Part shown: positions 1 to 5,899 of the stretch, piece after piece
Layout of the letters: each line of letters begins with the position of its first letter
Position numbering within the stretch: the first letter of the stretch is position 1
NCBI GenBank assembly: GCA_938038825.1
Contig: CALHST010000172.1
Location: 1-8,293, forward strand
Direction: 5' to 3'
From: an uncultured Paracoccaceae bacterium
GTDB taxonomy: Bacteria > Pseudomonadota > Alphaproteobacteria > Rhodobacterales > Rhodobacteraceae
Length of the DNA stretch: 8,293 nt
Notes under the pieces: model-generated
The model's input: only the letters and a program-made list of their open reading frames with translations
What the model was told of the DNA's origin: nothing
Databases searched by the model: none
Made by a program: the position numbers and the translations under genes

Positions 1-66
1 TCCGTCCAGGGCTGCCTGATCTAGCGGCAGAACGGTGTGAACAGCAGAAAGCTGCACAATTTCTAT

Positions 67-83
67 CGGCGCGCAGCGCGCCG
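67..83 (-). terminator. GC-rich dyad downstream of the regulator gene, possible terminator
   Basis: A perfect 7-base inverted repeat (CGGCGCG / CGCGCCG, 3-base loop) lies 15 bases past the TAG stop of the minus-strand regulator gene. This is where a transcription end would be expected. Read on the minus strand it is followed by ATAGAAATTG rather than a run of T, so it is not a textbook intrinsic terminator. It could instead be a 3'-end-stabilising hairpin or a stop helped by Rho. The rest of bases 1-97 shows no supportable gene. A plus-strand frame is open from base 1 to a TAG at 22-24, which could be the tail of a converging gene, but seven codons are too few to call. Confidence 0.35.
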
Positions 84-97
84 GCGGGCCGGACTTT

Positions 98-1120
98 CTA
101 CGCGGTCTTACCCTCAAAAACCTGAAATGACAGATCAACCACTCTGTGACCGTCTGTTCTTGCAGCAAGCAACAGCTTTGCGGCTTCTTGCCCCATTTCG
201 AAACGAGGGGTTTGGATGCTGGAAAGTGGCAAGGGCGTCGCTTTGCCGATCTCGATCCCGTTAAAACCCATTAAGCCCAGATCGCCTGGGACGTCGATGT
301 TCGCGCTCATCGCGTAAAAAAGTCCGCCCATTGCCAAGTCATCGTTGGCATAGAAAATGCAATCTATTTGCGGATGCTCTGCCAGTAGGTCAGCGGTTGT
401 GCGCGCCCCGGCAACGGCAGATGACCGTTCATCGACAATGACAGAGGCCACAAGGGGCACACCAAGTTTTGCCAACCGCGCCTCAAACGCAAGACGGCGG
501 GCGCGGGATCGTTCGGGCCGTTCGTTCCACGCGCCAATATAACCGATCTTGCGATAGCCCTTGCCGTAAAGGTGATCCGCTGCCGCAATGGCAGCCTTGC
601 TGTGCGAAATACCGACCGCAGAGCCAATTGGCGTGCCTTCAATATCCATGATCTGAACCACCGGGATATCCAGTTGTGCAATCATTTCCGGGATTGGTGC
701 GCTATGATGCAGGCCAGTCATAATGATGCCCATGGGTGACCAAGACAGAAGTTCGCGGATGACCTGCAACTCTCTGTCGTGGTCGTATTGGCTGAGGCCC
801 AGCACCGAATGTAGGCCGTGCTCGTTCAGTTCGGATTCGATCCCATCCAGCACCGCCGCGAAGACATCGTTGCTCATGGATGGGAGCACAACTGCGACAA
901 GGTTGCTACTTTGGTTCTTCAGCGCACCCGCGACACGATTCGGCGTGTAGCTAAGTGTATTTGCCGCCTCCATAACCTTGCGGCGCAACTTATCAGAGAT
1001 ATTTGGAGCATTGCGCATGACCCGCGAGACTGAAATTTCAGAGACCCCCGCAAGGTTTGCGACATGTCGCAACGTTGTGCGATTGGGCTTTTCGCCTTTG
1101 AAGCTATGTTCATCATTCAT
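98..1120 (-). CDS. LacI-family transcriptional regulator, GntR(gluconate)-like
   Basis: This 340-residue protein is a probable repressor of the divergent operon. Residues about 16-36 form the LacI-type helix-turn-helix (TLRHVANLAGVSEISVSRVM). The hinge region with YTPNRVAGAL follows at about 58-67. A periplasmic-binding-protein-like effector domain fills the rest, with hallmarks such as YANDDLAMGG (257-266) and VPGDLGLMGFNG (277-288). Several stretches (FAAVLDGIESE, LLSWSPMGIIMTG, IPVVQIMD) resemble E. coli GntR, a LacI-family gluconate repressor, so a sugar-acid effector is likely. Length is normal for the family. The start is secure: an in-frame TAA lies four codons upstream, and no ATG follows before the DNA-binding domain. 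No clear Shine-Dalgarno precedes it. Its promoter overlaps an operator-like site, so autoregulation is likely. The family call is near certain; the effector (threonate, an oxo-tetronate or a lactone) is inferred from the neighbouring genes. Confidence 0.95.
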   Translation of the reverse strand: MNDEHSFKGEKPNRTTLRHVANLAGVSEISVSRVMRNAPNISDKLRRKVMEAANTLSYTPNRVAGALKNQSSNLVAVVLPSMSNDVFAAVLDGIESELNEHGLHSVLGLSQYDHDRELQVIRELLSWSPMGIIMTGLHHSAPIPEMIAQLDIPVVQIMDIEGTPIGSAVGISHSKAAIAAADHLYGKGYRKIGYIGAWNERPERSRARRLAFEARLAKLGVPLVASVIVDERSSAVAGARTTADLLAEHPQIDCIFYANDDLAMGGLFYAMSANIDVPGDLGLMGFNGIEIGKATPLPLSSIQTPRFEMGQEAAKLLLAARTDGHRVVDLSFQVFEGKTA

Positions 1121-1126
1121 GCTGGC

Positions 1127-1155
1127 AATTTACGCACTCAAAACTCAATTGGCAA
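1127..1155 (-). promoter_or_regulatory. Probable sigma70-type promoter of the regulator gene
   Basis: Read on the minus strand, a -35 hexamer TTGCCA (bases 1155-1150) is followed by a 17-base spacer and a -10 hexamer TAAATT (bases 1132-1127). These fit the consensus well with ideal spacing. Transcription would begin about base 1120, which is the A of the regulator's ATG, so the mRNA would be leaderless or nearly so. The -35 hexamer lies inside operator-like site 1 (1149-1164), which would let the regulator repress its own promoter. This is a pattern call only; no start site was measured. Confidence 0.5.
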
Positions 1156-1164
1156 CGTTAACAA
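1149..1164. promoter_or_regulatory. Operator-like palindrome 1 (LacI-family type)
   Basis: TTGGCAAC/GTTAACAA is an imperfect 16-base palindrome with a central CG, the usual design of LacI-family operators. It matches the idealised TTGGTAAC/GTTACCAA shared by the three sites of this intergenic region. It covers the -35 hexamer of the regulator promoter, so binding here should control the regulator's own expression. Confidence 0.65.
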
Positions 1165-1186
1165 TCCGATTGACAACGATACCAAT
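1158..1186 (+). promoter_or_regulatory. Weak candidate promoter for the tct-otn operon
   Basis: A TTAACA hexamer (1158-1163), one mismatch from the -35 consensus, lies 16 bases before TACCAAT (1180-1186), a poor -10 match. A perfect TTGACA also occurs at 1170-1175 but has no convincing -10 at 16-18 bases. An operon promoter must lie in this 110-base region, and either choice would be buried in the operator-like sites. The exact hexamers cannot be fixed from sequence alone. Confidence 0.25.
1170..1185. promoter_or_regulatory. Operator-like palindrome 2 (LacI-family type)
   Basis: TTGACAAC/GATACCAA is the second copy of the 16-base, CG-centred palindrome. Its centre is 21 bases from that of site 1, about two helical turns, so dimers on both sites would sit on the same DNA face. 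The site includes a TTGACA that could be a -35 element of the rightward operon. Confidence 0.65.
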
Positions 1187-1189
1187 TGA

Positions 1190-1205
1190 ATGACAACGTT
1201 ACCGA
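1190..1205. promoter_or_regulatory. Operator-like palindrome 3 (LacI-family type)
   Basis: ATGACAAC/GTTACCGA is the third and most degenerate copy, centred 20 bases beyond site 2. Its core ACAACGTTACC keeps the central CG and the right half GTTACC of the idealised site. It lies 25 bases before the tctC start, in a good place to block transcription of the operon. Confidence 0.6.
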
Positions 1206-1220
1206 CATCAGCTTTCTTTG

Positions 1221-1225
1221 GGAGG
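1221..1225 (+). promoter_or_regulatory. Shine-Dalgarno of tctC (fixes its start)
   Basis: GGAGG sits five bases before the ATG at 1231, immediately followed by a lysine-containing secretion signal. This decides against the upstream in-frame ATG at 1186, which overlaps operator-like site 2's end and has no ribosome-binding site. Confidence 0.85.
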
Positions 1226-1230
1226 AACTT

Positions 1231-2184
1231 ATGAAGCTTGGTTATCTCACATCCGCCGCTTTGGCCGTTGTCATCACTGCTGGCAGTGCTGCTGCGCAGG
1301 ATTTTCCGCAGCGCCCGATCAACCTAATCGCCCCGTTCAACGCAGGCGGCGGGACTGACCTGCTGCTGCGTGGCCTCGCTCCACATTTCGCAGAGGCCAT
1401 TGGCGGTGACGCTTTCGTGTCGAACATGGCAGGCGGTTCTGGCACCGTCGCAGCCTCTGCCTTGCAGGGCCAACGCCCGGATGGCTATCAGATGGCGTAT
1501 ATGTCGGTAACGGTTTCGACCATTCAACCGCAGATCAAGAACGTCCCTTATGGCTTAGACAGCTGGACGCCAATTTGTTCAATCGCAGCCTCCCCCACCA
1601 TGCTATTCGTCTCAGCCGACAGCCCCTATCAGTCGATGGAAGACGTCGTAGCGGCAGTTAAGGCTGATCCGGGTAAGTTAGTCTACGGCTCGTCCGGCCC
1701 AGGTGCGATTACACACCTGACCATGGTGTCGGCTTTTGCCGGTCTGGGCATCATAGACGACATGAAGCACCTGCCGTTTCAGGGCTCTGGTCCTGCGATT
1801 AAAGAACTAACCGCTGGCAACATCCAGTTCTTCGGAGATACCGAATTGCTGATGAAGCGCGGCGATTTCCGCCCGTTGATGGTATTCAATAATGCGCGTC
1901 TCGAAAACTTCCCCGATGTTCCGACCGCCACCGAGGTTGGCATCGAGGCCCCTTTGAACGAGCTTTACCTTTGGGGTGGTCTGTTTGCCCCCGCAGGACT
2001 GGAGCCGGAGGTCACCGCAACACTGGAATCGGCCTGTGAAACCGCTGTGGCCTCTGACGGTTTTCAGGAGTTCGCGGCAAACTCTGGTACGATCATCAAC
2101 TACCGCGGTGCAGAAGAGTTTGATGCTTTTTACCGCGCGCAGTATGAGGCCAACGCGGGTTTGATCGAGGCGGCCGGTCTGTAA
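1231..2184 (+). CDS. tctC: Tripartite tricarboxylate transporter, periplasmic substrate-binding protein (TctC/Bug family)
   Basis: This 317-residue secreted binding protein captures a carboxylate in the periplasm and delivers it to TctA/TctB. The N-terminus is a signal peptide: K2, a hydrophobic stretch at about 4-17, then a likely signal peptidase I cut after AAA (20-22), before QDFPQRPI. Family landmarks are PFNAGGGTD (35-43), GGSGTVAA (68-75), RPDGY (82-86), YGSSGPGAITHL (152-163) and LPFQGSGPAIKELTAGNIQF (181-200). Length is typical. The start at 1231 is chosen from the strong GGAGG and the signal peptide. It is the first gene of the operon, under the three operator-like sites. TctC/Bug proteins bind many different carboxylates, so the sequence alone does not give the ligand. 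The downstream threonate genes suggest a four-carbon sugar acid or a derivative. Confidence 0.95.
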   Translation: MKLGYLTSAALAVVITAGSAAAQDFPQRPINLIAPFNAGGGTDLLLRGLAPHFAEAIGGDAFVSNMAGGSGTVAASALQGQRPDGYQMAYMSVTVSTIQPQIKNVPYGLDSWTPICSIAASPTMLFVSADSPYQSMEDVVAAVKADPGKLVYGSSGPGAITHLTMVSAFAGLGIIDDMKHLPFQGSGPAIKELTAGNIQFFGDTELLMKRGDFRPLMVFNNARLENFPDVPTATEVGIEAPLNELYLWGGLFAPAGLEPEVTATLESACETAVASDGFQEFAANSGTIINYRGAEEFDAFYRAQYEANAGLIEAAGL

Positions 2185-2198
2185 TCGCCACACCATCC

Positions 2199-2226
2199 GA
2201 CACCTGCGGCCAAGGCCGTGGGTGTC
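2199..2226 (+). promoter_or_regulatory. Strong intercistronic RNA hairpin between tctC and tctB
   Basis: GACACCTGCGGC (2199-2210) and GCCGTGGGTGTC (2215-2226) pair fully as RNA over 12 positions, with two adjacent G-U wobbles and a CAAG loop. The hairpin starts 15 bases after the tctC stop and ends 27 bases before the tctB start. No T-run follows, so complete termination is unlikely. Such structures after binding-protein genes are known to protect the upstream mRNA or partly attenuate transcription, which gives more binding protein than membrane subunits. That role here is inferred. Confidence 0.7.
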
Positions 2227-2253
2227 GTCACATCTGCAACGAGGAATTTGCCC

Positions 2254-2712
2254 ATGCAACGGATTGCCAACGAACGGGTGATCGTGCAGCTGGGGTTATT
2301 GATCGTGGCGGTGGCGCTTTATGCGTCCACCTTTGCGCAAAGCTTTAGCGCATCTGATCTGGCCCAGTCCCCGATGTTCTTTCCGCGCATTATCCTGACC
2401 TTGTGGATCGGGCTAAGCGTCATTGCACTGGTGCAGGCGATCAGGAAAGATGATCGGGCGACGCCCATTGCAAGCTGGACGCGGATTGGCATCATCCTTG
2501 TTGCGGCGTTGGCTTATACAAACGTCATCGGGTCCGAAGGGTTCTTTTTGCCGTCGGTTGTTTTCGCGCTGATTTGCCTGCCCGCATTTGGCATTCGCAA
2601 CCCGTTGCTTGTGGGGCTCTTTGCCATTCTGGTGCCGGGCGCGTTACTGCTGCTGTTCAATCATACGTTGGGTATGCCGTTGCCCACGTCCCGCTTTTCT
2701 TACCTGTTCTGA
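2254..2712 (+). CDS. tctB: Tripartite tricarboxylate transporter, small membrane subunit (TctB)
   Basis: This 152-residue integral membrane protein is the small, poorly conserved subunit of the TctABC transporter in the inner membrane. Hydrophobic segments lie at about 9-27, 44-62, 76-92, 97-112 and 116-135. Two features typical of TctB are the PMFFPRIIL motif after the first segment (40-48) and the C-terminal LGMPLP (139-144). The start at 2254 is preceded by GAGGAA with a seven-base gap. An in-frame ATG at 2218 would lie inside the hairpin's right arm and lacks a ribosome-binding site. The gene sits between tctC and tctA in the canonical C-B-A order, nine bases before tctA. The call rests on size, topology and position, as TctB sequences diverge widely. 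Confidence 0.92.
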   Translation: MQRIANERVIVQLGLLIVAVALYASTFAQSFSASDLAQSPMFFPRIILTLWIGLSVIALVQAIRKDDRATPIASWTRIGIILVAALAYTNVIGSEGFFLPSVVFALICLPAFGIRNPLLVGLFAILVPGALLLLFNHTLGMPLPTSRFSYLF

Positions 2713-2721
2713 GGGTCTGGT

Positions 2722-4209
2722 ATGTTGTCATCTCTTCCCGAAGCGATTGGTATCCTGCTGAGCCTTGAGGGCCTCTTGGTGCTGGTTCTTGGGACTGTTC
2801 TAGGGATCGTTCTGGGAGCGATGCCAGGGATTGGGTCCACTGTGGCCGTGGCCATTGTCTTGCCTTTCACCCTGACGATGAGCCAGGCTCCTGCAATCAT
2901 CCTTTTGCTCGCGGTTTATGCCGGATCTGTCTATGGCGGTTCCATCGCGGCTATACTGATCAACACGCCCGGTACACCGCAATCCGCCGCCACCTGTCTG
3001 GATGGCTATCCGATGGCTCAACGTGGCGAAGCTGGATTGGCGCTTGGTTGGGCGACGGTCGCGTCGGTCGTTGGTGGCCTTGTCTCGGCTGTCGTTTTGA
3101 TTTTTGCTGCCCCGCAACTGGCGGCGGTCGCGCTGGAATTCGGCCCGATTGAAACCTTCGCCCTCATCCTGCTTGGGATGACCTGCATTGTGTCGGTTTC
3201 AACGGGTTCCGTCGTCAAAGGCTTGACGGCCGGGATGATCGGCATTTTCCTGTCGACAGTGGGGGGTGATCCGATCCTCGGCGAGATGCGATTTACCTTT
3301 GGTAACTGGCAACTTTTTGCAGGGTTTAACCTATTGGCCGTGGTGATTGGCGTCTTTGCCTTGTCCGAGGTGTTCATGCGGGCAAGTGTCAAAGTCAGCA
3401 CTGTGTCCGAGCTTGTCGCGTTTAACGGGATTGTTCTGCCCAGCTGGCAGATGTGGAAAGGTCGCCTGCGCAACTTGGGCAAATCCGTAGCCATCGGCAA
3501 TGTCATCGGCGTGCTGCCCGGCACGGGGGCGGCAACGGCTGCGTTTATCTCTTATGCCGAAGGCCGTCGATCCTCGCCGAACCGCGAGGGCTTCGGCAAG
3601 GGAGAGCCCGACGGGATCGTTTCATCAGAGGCGGCCAATAATGCCGTCACTGGGGGGGCTCTTGTGCCAACGATGGCGTTGGGTATTCCAGGCGACGCCA
3701 TCACAGCCGTAATGCTGGCCACGCTGACGCTGCACGGTATTACACCGGGGCCAAAACTGGTGGAGGACAACCCAACCTTGATCGCCACAATCTTTGCAGG
3801 GTTCTTTGTTATCAACTTGTTGCTCTTGCCGCTTGGGATGTTGTTATCCCGCGTCGCCGCTCCGATCCTTCGGGTGCGCGAGGCCTTTATGATGACAGCG
3901 ATTGTGATCCTTTGTGCGGTCGGGATCTATTTTGTGCGCGGTAATCCGTTTGACCTGCTGGTCATGGGCGGAGCCGGTGTGGTGGGTTTTTTGCTGCGCC
4001 GTCAGGGTGTGCCGATGGCACCGCTGGTGATTGGCATGGTGCTTGGACCGACCCTTGAGCTGACATTGCGCCAAGGTCTGATCCTGAAGGATGGCAACTT
4101 TCTGGCCTTCTTTTCGGGGCATCCGATTGCGCTTGTGTTGGCCCTCGCCGCCATTGGCGCCTTGAGCCTGCCGCTCATCCGCGCGATGCGCAAAGGATCT
4201 GCGGCATGA
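2722..4209 (+). CDS. tctA: Tripartite tricarboxylate transporter, large permease subunit (TctA)
   Basis: This 495-residue permease is the large, ion-coupled subunit that moves the substrate delivered by TctC across the inner membrane. It shows the two related glycine-proline signatures of TctA: GAMPGIGSTVA (32-42) with NTPGTPQSAA (81-90) in the first half, and GVLPGTGAATAAF (263-275) with EAANNAVTGGALVPTMALG (303-321) and IPGD (322-325) in the second. About eleven or twelve hydrophobic segments run through the chain, and length matches the family (about 500 residues). GAGGG at 2711-2715, overlapping the tctB stop region, serves as the ribosome-binding site. The end overlaps the next gene by four bases (ATGA). 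Nothing looks broken, so the transporter appears complete and functional. Confidence 0.97.
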   Translation: MLSSLPEAIGILLSLEGLLVLVLGTVLGIVLGAMPGIGSTVAVAIVLPFTLTMSQAPAIILLLAVYAGSVYGGSIAAILINTPGTPQSAATCLDGYPMAQRGEAGLALGWATVASVVGGLVSAVVLIFAAPQLAAVALEFGPIETFALILLGMTCIVSVSTGSVVKGLTAGMIGIFLSTVGGDPILGEMRFTFGNWQLFAGFNLLAVVIGVFALSEVFMRASVKVSTVSELVAFNGIVLPSWQMWKGRLRNLGKSVAIGNVIGVLPGTGAATAAFISYAEGRRSSPNREGFGKGEPDGIVSSEAANNAVTGGALVPTMALGIPGDAITAVMLATLTLHGITPGPKLVEDNPTLIATIFAGFFVINLLLLPLGMLLSRVAAPILRVREAFMMTAIVILCAVGIYFVRGNPFDLLVMGGAGVVGFLLRRQGVPMAPLVIGMVLGPTLELTLRQGLILKDGNFLAFFSGHPIALVLALAAIGALSLPLIRAMRKGSAA

Positions 4210-5033
4210 CTGAGCCGACAAACTGGATGCTGATTGCCCCGATCCTGTTGATTGTCGGGGCGATCGCGGGCACGCTTGCCGGCTTGCTTGGTGTCGGCGG
4301 AGGCATTGTGATTGTCCCGGTCCTGTATTGGCTGACCGAGGTCGGAATGTTGGACGTTTCTGGCGATGTGGCGATCCACTTTGCTGTGGCGACGTCCCTG
4401 TTGACGATCATCCCCACCTCAATCTCCTCTGCCCGCGCGCATCATCAGAAAGGCTCGATTGATGTCGAGATGTTCAAGTCCTGGGCCCCTTGGATGGTGA
4501 TCGGTGCCCTGATCGGCGGTATTTTTGCGGCGAATGTGAATGCGACTGTCTTGTCTGGCGTCTTCGGGATCATCGCGATTGTCGTTGTCTTGAATATGCT
4601 GAACCCGAAACCGATCTCGCTGGCCGAGGCACCGCCGCGTTCCGTCCTTGTGCGCGCTGCAATTGCAGGACCTATCGGCGCGTTTTCAGCAATGATGGGG
4701 ATCGGAGGCGGCACATTGTCGGTCCCGACGATGACGCTTCTGTCTTTCCCAGTGCATAGGGCCGTTGGGACAGCCTCCCTGTTTGGCCTTATGATCGCAG
4801 TGCCGGGCATTGTTGGATATGCGATGGCAGGACAAAACCTGCCCGGTTTGTTGCCCTTTTCGGTCGGTTACATCAATCTTCCGGCGGCGGTCATCATTTC
4901 GATCACCACGTTTCTGTTTGCCCCGCTGGGTGTGAAGATCGCGCACAAGCTGAACGCCCAGAAACTGCGGATTGCCTTTGCAATCTTCCTTGGCATCAGC
5001 GGGGCGAAGATGCTGTCCGAGGCTTTCTTGTGA
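4206..5033 (+). CDS. TSUP-family membrane transporter (TauE/SafE-like)
   Basis: This 275-residue inner-membrane protein has about eight hydrophobic segments and the internal duplication that defines the TSUP family: GLLGVGGGIVIVP (26-38) is echoed by MMGIGGGTLSVP (163-174). The SSARAHHQKGSID stretch (74-86) after the second segment and FPVHRAVGTASLFGL (181-195) are also family-like. Known members move sulfite, sulfonates or other small organic anions, often outward. Annotation as a sulfite exporter would be by family name only, as no sulfur gene is present here. It starts inside tctA and its stop overlaps the hydrolase start, so it is translationally coupled to the pathway. It may export a by-product of acid-sugar processing or be a second uptake route. 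Family is near certain; substrate and direction are unknown. Confidence 0.92.
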   Translation: MTEPTNWMLIAPILLIVGAIAGTLAGLLGVGGGIVIVPVLYWLTEVGMLDVSGDVAIHFAVATSLLTIIPTSISSARAHHQKGSIDVEMFKSWAPWMVIGALIGGIFAANVNATVLSGVFGIIAIVVVLNMLNPKPISLAEAPPRSVLVRAAIAGPIGAFSAMMGIGGGTLSVPTMTLLSFPVHRAVGTASLFGLMIAVPGIVGYAMAGQNLPGLLPFSVGYINLPAAVIISITTFLFAPLGVKIAHKLNAQKLRIAFAIFLGISGAKMLSEAFL

Positions 5034-5899
5034 CCAGCTTTCTGACAGAAGGGATGCTGAAGACTGACAGGCTGTCAGTCCATTACCTGCGGTCCACGCC
5101 GGTGGTTGCGGCACCGCGTCTGCTCCTGCTCGGTGGGTCGAATTTTGATCTGCGCTATAAACGGTCCTTTTTGAACACCGATTTGATCCATCATTTTGAT
5201 ATCGCAACGTTTGAGCCACGCGGCATTGGTCGCACTGATCAGCCCGAGGGCATATGGACCATGCAAGACTACGCGCGTGATGCCATTGCCGTGATGGACG
5301 CGCTGGGGTGGGAGGATGCCTGCCTGATCGGTGAAAGTTTTGGTGGCATGACCGCCTTACATGTCGCACTGATCGCGCCGGAACGAGTAACCAATATGGT
5401 GATTGCCTCTGCCACTGCGGGAGGGCCTGATCACCGCTCTTATGACATCTCCAAATTTCTTGACCTGCCACGCGAAACCGCTGCCGCTCAGGCCATATGC
5501 CTGCAAGACACACGCAACCAACATCTGCAACGCGAAGCCCCGGACGTGTTCTCGCAAAAGCTGGCAGAGCGCGAGGCCTTTGAAACCGCCTTCGCCAACC
5601 CTTCGATAACCAGCGGTGGGTATGCGCGCCTGTTGGATGCACGGCGCGATCATAATGTGACAGCATATGTGGCAAACATCGCAACGCCGACAACGATCAT
5701 TGCCGGGGCATATGACATGCAGGCCAATCCGCACTCACAACGCGCCCTTGCGGATGGCTTGCCCAACGCAACCTTCCACTGTTTCGAAGGAGGACACGGT
5801 GTTCTGTTCACAACGCCCGAGGCAGTGACACTGACCATCGAAGCCCTGAGCGCGACTACCGCACAAGATACACCCGTCATAGGAGAAAAGACGATATGA
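5030..5899 (+). CDS. Alpha/beta-fold hydrolase (possible esterase or lactonase)
   Basis: This 289-residue cytoplasmic hydrolase has no signal peptide. The nucleophile elbow GESFGG places the catalytic serine at 103. The acid is probably D229 in AGAYDMQ and the base H256 in EGGHG. LLLLGGSN (31-38) is the likely oxyanion-hole region, and FEPRGIGRTDQP (61-72) is the usual early loop. The overall form resembles the 3-oxoadipate enol-lactonase and related carboxylic-ester hydrolases. The start is a GTG overlapping the TSUP stop (GTGA), with GAGG seven bases upstream. ATG 5054, eight codons later, is a less likely alternative. The gene sits between the transporter and the threonate dehydrogenase. 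It may release threonate from an imported lactone or ester, for example threonolactone or oxalyl-threonate. That reaction is a hypothesis; only fold and triad are visible. Confidence 0.9.
   Translation: MTSFLTEGMLKTDRLSVHYLRSTPVVAAPRLLLLGGSNFDLRYKRSFLNTDLIHHFDIATFEPRGIGRTDQPEGIWTMQDYARDAIAVMDALGWEDACLIGESFGGMTALHVALIAPERVTNMVIASATAGGPDHRSYDISKFLDLPRETAAAQAICLQDTRNQHLQREAPDVFSQKLAEREAFETAFANPSITSGGYARLLDARRDHNVTAYVANIATPTTIIAGAYDMQANPHSQRALADGLPNATFHCFEGGHGVLFTTPEAVTLTIEALSATTAQDTPVIGEKTI

Noticed and set aside
1..66. Possible 3' end of a converging plus-strand gene stopping at 22-24
   Set aside because: Only seven codons are visible, other frames are equally possible, and no motif supports a call.
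1186..1230. Upstream in-frame ATG that would extend TctC by 15 residues
   Set aside because: It has no ribosome-binding site, would put coding sequence over operator-like site 3, and would bury the signal peptide. GGAGG before ATG 1231 is decisive.
2218..2253. Upstream in-frame ATG for TctB
   Set aside because: It lies in the right arm of the hairpin and lacks a Shine-Dalgarno. ATG 2254 has GAGGAA at proper distance and gives the usual TctB N-terminus.
4206..5033. Reading the TSUP gene as evidence of sulfite or sulfonate metabolism
   Set aside because: No sulfur-metabolism gene is present, and the family has broad anion substrates. The surrounding genes point to sugar-acid catabolism.
4686..5693. 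Long minus-strand open frame (335 codons) antisense to the TSUP and hydrolase genes
   Set aside because: Its translation is rich in Arg, His, Gln and Cys with no domain or secretion pattern. It overlaps two well-supported genes and is a typical shadow frame in GC-rich DNA.
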